Shown: piece by piece, positions 13,588 through 15,963 of the stretch | Layout of the letters: each line of letters begins with the position of its first letter | Numbering within the stretch: position 1 is the stretch's first letter | Source of the DNA: Strigomonas culicis | Taxonomy: Eukaryota > Euglenozoa > Kinetoplastea > Trypanosomatida > Trypanosomatidae | Assembly (NCBI GenBank): GCA_000482145.1 | Contig: AUXH01000449.1 | Span: 1-15,963 of the forward strand | DNA length: 15,963 bases | Reading direction: 5' to 3' | Made by a program: the position numbers and the translations under genes | Notes under the pieces: model-generated | The model's database searches: none | What the model saw: only the letters and a program-made list of their open reading frames with translations | Told to the model about the DNA's origin: nothing

Positions 13588-14551
13588 GCACATGAGACAC
13601 ATTGTCAAAACTCACAAGCTGTCCACTTTTATTATTATTTGTTTTTACCACAAACACGTTGTGTAGCTTCTTTCTCTTTCTTCATCGTTTTTTATTATTA
13701 TTATTGTAATTTAACGTATATTCACCTTTTTTTTTCTTTCTCCTTCCTTCCTCTTCCCTCCGTTGCATTAACAAAAGAAGAAAAAAGTCTTCCTTCGTAA
13801 ACAGGAGATACTCTCATAAGGCGCGACGCAGACGGTTCCAAACTTGGCTCGTCACTGCTCATCACCGTGAACAACACAAGAGTATCTTAAATAACAACAA
13901 CAATATGTATAATTACACTGATAACAAGAACAAGTGGCGAAAACATACCTAATGACCGTCTAAAGGAAAGTGAATGAAGGAGTATGGATGATGAAGTCCA
14001 CAACACATGCATATTAAACAACTAGAAAACTAAAGGCAAACAATATACCAACAAACAGAATACATGAAAAAAAAACACTGAGCATTTAAAACAACAACGA
14101 CATAATAATAACAGTTATAGCATATATACAGATGTACAAAAAAAAAAGTGTATAGAAGAGGGGGAAAAAAAGAGAAAGAAAGTGGTATAGCCATGACTAG
14201 CACGCTTTCAACCTTTTCGCTAGCTAAACATTTGAAACCAATACAACAAATTATATAACTTTTTTTTTCCTTTGTTACACTCGCGTGCGCAAACTCTTAT
14301 ATACTATGTTTCATATCTAAAGCTTTCCTTTTACATATTGTGTAGTTTGCATTTCCGTTTCGTTTTATTGAATGTGACGCACACTTTTTATTTTATTTTT
14401 GATATATGCATGTGAGTGTGCGTGTGCGTGCTTGTATGTGGGAAATGAAGGTAGTACAGATGAACGAGGCATCACCGGAAAACAACAAGAAAAGCAAGGA
14501 AGAAAGAGAACAATGAAAAAAATCTTCTCTTTTACCTTCATGCTGTGTCGT

Positions 14552-15472
14552 TCAAAGACCGTCTTGCTGCAGCTGCAGCAGGGCGTTGTAATTGTCTAGG
14601 ACGTCGTACACGGTGTCCGCTTCGGCCATCGCGCGGAGCACCGGAATGAGCTGCTTCAGCTCGTCGTCGTGCGGGTCGTCGAACCAGCTCGTGATGGGGA
14701 TCGCGTTGCGCTGCTGGAAGAGGTAGGCCACCGGGCTGTTGTCGATGATCGCCACATGGTCGAGGTTGCGGCCGAGCAGGGACAGGTCCTTCACGAAGGT
14801 GGAGCTCAGGACGCTGCAGTGCTCGCGGAAGAGCCGCAGGTCGCCGAGGACGCGGTTCTTGTCGATGGCGTCCATCAGCGGCATGCAGTACTTCCCGAGC
14901 GACGCGGTGAAGATGACTACCTCGAAGAGCGGCGCGATTGCCTCCATGAACTCGAAGAGGTACGGCCGGTACGCCACAAAGACGTTGACATTTGTCATCT
15001 CGTCGAGCGCGATGTTGAGGTGGAGGTCGTATCGCGCCGGCTGCACATAGGAGCTGTGCACCAGCGTCTCGTCCACGTCCAGGATGAGGCACTTCTTGCC
15101 GACGTGGCGCGGCAGCGGCGGAGGCAGCAGGGACGGGTGGGCGGCCGCGTCCAGCGGGGACGTGTTCTTCGGCCGGCCGCGGATCTGCCGCACGCGCTCG
15201 ATGAGAGAGCTCGCCTGCGCCGTGTTCGCGCTACTACTATTCGTGGATGCGCCACGCCCATTATTTGCGTTCGCCGCCGCCGCCGCCGCGTGGTGGCCAG
15301 TGCCGCTGCCGCCGCCCGCGTTGGTGTTGTTGGCGCGCCGGCTGCTGCTATGGCGGTCCTGGTCGACCTGCGTGATGAGGCTGTTGCCCTCCCCGCCCTG
15401 GGCCCCCGTGTTCGTCGCCAGGCGCGACGAGAGCCCTCTGAAGAAGGTGGTAGGGTTATCGGAGTGGCTCAT
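14552..15472 (-). CDS. FCP1/SCP-type (CTD-like) HAD phosphatase
   Basis: This 306-residue protein has a complete FCP1-homology (NLI-interacting factor-like) domain at ~125-300. It shows the catalytic signature 'ILDVDETLVHSSY' with nucleophile D132 and acid/base D134 (DxDETL), motif II 'VIFTASLGKY' (T189), the conserved 'FREHCSVLSSTFVKDLSLLG' with K229, and motif III 'IIDNSP' (D244, N245). All catalytic residues are intact, so it should act as a Mg-dependent Ser/Thr phosphatase. The classic target is the RNA polymerase II CTD. Trypanosomatid CTDs lack canonical heptads and other family members act on different proteins, so the substrate is not predicted. Residues 1-120 are low-complexity (Ser, Asn, Gly, a run of Ala, then proline-rich) and probably disordered. 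No membrane segment or BRCT domain is seen, so it is SCP-like rather than FCP1 proper. The ATG at 15472 has a short ATG-free leader. Confidence 0.96.
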   Translation of the reverse strand: MSHSDNPTTFFRGLSSRLATNTGAQGGEGNSLITQVDQDRHSSSRRANNTNAGGGSGTGHHAAAAAANANNGRGASTNSSSANTAQASSLIERVRQIRGRPKNTSPLDAAAHPSLLPPPLPRHVGKKCLILDVDETLVHSSYVQPARYDLHLNIALDEMTNVNVFVAYRPYLFEFMEAIAPLFEVVIFTASLGKYCMPLMDAIDKNRVLGDLRLFREHCSVLSSTFVKDLSLLGRNLDHVAIIDNSPVAYLFQQRNAIPITSWFDDPHDDELKQLIPVLRAMAEADTVYDVLDNYNALLQLQQDGL

Positions 15473-15549
15473 GAGCGGCTCGCGGACAGATCTATCGTGC
15501 TATGTTATGAATGTGTCAGCGGTTCCTATATACTGCGTATACAGAATTC

Positions 15550-15570
15550 CTTTGTCACGTAAAAAAAAAA
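15550..15570 (-). promoter_or_regulatory. Candidate trans-splice acceptor for the phosphatase gene (proximal)
   Basis: On the minus strand CCTTTTTTTTTT (T10 at 15561-15570) is followed by ACGTGACAAAG, with AG at plus bases 15551-15550. The leader would be 77 nt without any ATG. A second, distal candidate lies at 15895-15894 behind a long (TC)n tract. Confidence 0.5.
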
Positions 15571-15770
15571 GGTGTAGTAGCTAAGTATACAGAAGAAATA
15601 CACAATGCGACAAATAGAACTACAACTATACAGACAGAACAAAGAGATTAATAAGTGAAAAGGGTGAAAGCAAAAAGGACATATGATGAATGTCAAGCGA
15701 TCGTGTTGTATGCGAGGCATAGTCTAAGCATCATGCACAAACACAGACACAGAACAAGAATACACTTTTA

Positions 15771-15877
15771 TTATGCAACAAAGAGAGCTGACGATGAAGC
15801 CAACCATGTCAATAACAGCAACCAGTGCATCAAGACGTGCACCTGCCACCTTGGGAAGAACGCACACCGTGCCACAT
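15771..15877 (-). other. Two overlapping short upstream ORFs (UGAUG junction)
   Basis: On the minus strand an ATG at 15877 opens 15 codons ending in TGA at 15830. The A of that TGA is the first base of a second ATG, opening 19 codons ending in TAA at 15771. The second peptide (MHWLLLLTWLASSSALFVA) is hydrophobic. They would lie in the leader only if splicing used the distal AG at 15894, so translation is uncertain. Confidence 0.3.
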
Positions 15878-15893
15878 CAGTGGTGGCGAGCCG

Positions 15894-15912
15894 CTAGGAG
15901 AGAGATAGAGCG

Positions 15913-15957
<45 letters not shown>
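15894..15957 (-). promoter_or_regulatory. Distal (TC)n tract with CTAG: alternative trans-splice acceptor
   Basis: The minus strand reads (TC)n, then TCGCTCGCTCTATCTCTCTCCTAG, with AG at plus bases 15895-15894. It is the longest pyrimidine tract in the window. Use of this site would give the phosphatase mRNA a leader of about 421 nt, or would belong to an unrecognised short transcript. Confidence 0.45.
15916..15957. repeat. (GA)21 microsatellite
   Basis: 42 bases of uninterrupted GA dinucleotide, about 21 units, lie near the window edge, flanked by imperfect GAGC units. On the transcribed strand it is (TC)n. Its length is likely to vary between strains and may be affected by assembly. Confidence 0.95.
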
Positions 15958-15960
<3 letters not shown>

Positions 15961-15963
15961 CGA

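Larger units (their letters stand above)
13456..14551. other. Long AT-rich intergenic spacer between the phosphatase and CMP-kinase-like genes
   Basis: This ~1.1-kb stretch holds the CMP-kinase-like leader and splice tract (13456-13590) and then long AT-rich sequence. It includes A-runs, TTATTATTATT and TTTTTTTTTC runs on the plus strand, and a TG-rich run near 14411-14441. An 81-codon plus-strand frame at 13555-13800 and a 66-codon one at 14399-14599 are low-complexity and not gene-like. I see no tRNA or other structured RNA. Confidence 0.65.
15473..15963. other. Intergenic region upstream of the phosphatase gene
   Basis: This region holds the leader of the phosphatase gene and, further right, a less AT-rich block (~15780-15900) ending at the (GA)n repeat. 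No gene-length frame looks real: the plus-strand 80-codon frame at 15655-15897 and the minus-strand 64-codon frame at 15526-15720 have unlike codon use and composition. Two very short minus-strand ORFs at 15771-15877 are noted separately. It is probably also the 3' UTR of a gene beyond the window. Confidence 0.6.

Noticed and set aside
14196..14226. Short inverted repeat (CTAGC / GCTAG) in the long spacer
   Set aside because: The arms are only about 5-6 bp with a loop over 15 nt; this is expected by chance in sequence of this length.
15655..15897. 80-codon plus-strand frame near the right edge
   Set aside because: It lies on the opposite strand to all genes, has AT-rich codon use unlike them, and shows no recognisable motif.

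Overview
This window reads as nuclear chromosomal DNA of a trypanosomatid (kinetoplastid) protist. Seven intron-free genes all lie on the minus strand, head to tail, as in a kinetoplastid polycistronic transcription unit. Their coding DNA is very GC-rich, with G or C at most third codon positions. The spacers are AT-rich and lack bacterial promoters or ribosome binding sites. Upstream of nearly every start codon, the transcribed strand carries a pyrimidine tract followed by the first AG and a short leader without an ATG, as expected of spliced-leader trans-splicing acceptors. The spacers are more AT-rich than I would expect for Leishmania; I cannot name the genus.

Layout in transcription order (high to low coordinates): an FCP1/SCP-type HAD phosphatase (15472-14552); a 1.1 kb AT-rich spacer; a cytidylate-kinase-like P-loop protein with an extra N-terminal helical domain resembling AroQ chorismate mutase (13455-12532); an unrecognised 261-residue protein with one C-terminal membrane segment (12104-11319); an HpcH/HpaI-type aldolase (11028-10189); a 0.96 kb spacer with two possible hairpins; nephrocystin-4, a ciliary transition-zone protein (9229-5288); an STE-like protein kinase (4833-3502); and a large helical-repeat protein with a possible mitochondrial presequence and a proline-rich tail, cut by the window edge (3019-1).

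The genes do not form an obvious pathway. In kinetoplastids, neighbours in a transcription unit are usually functionally unrelated, so co-location says little here. NPHP4 points to flagellum and transition-zone biology, the phosphatase and kinase to signalling, and the aldolase and CMP-kinase-like protein to metabolism. I found no tRNA, rRNA, mobile element or CRISPR array. The most interesting points are the AroQ-like/CMP-kinase-like architecture, the well-preserved NPHP4, the uncharacterised membrane protein, and overlapping short upstream ORFs behind a (TC)n tract near the right edge. I saw no clear multi-gene novel system.
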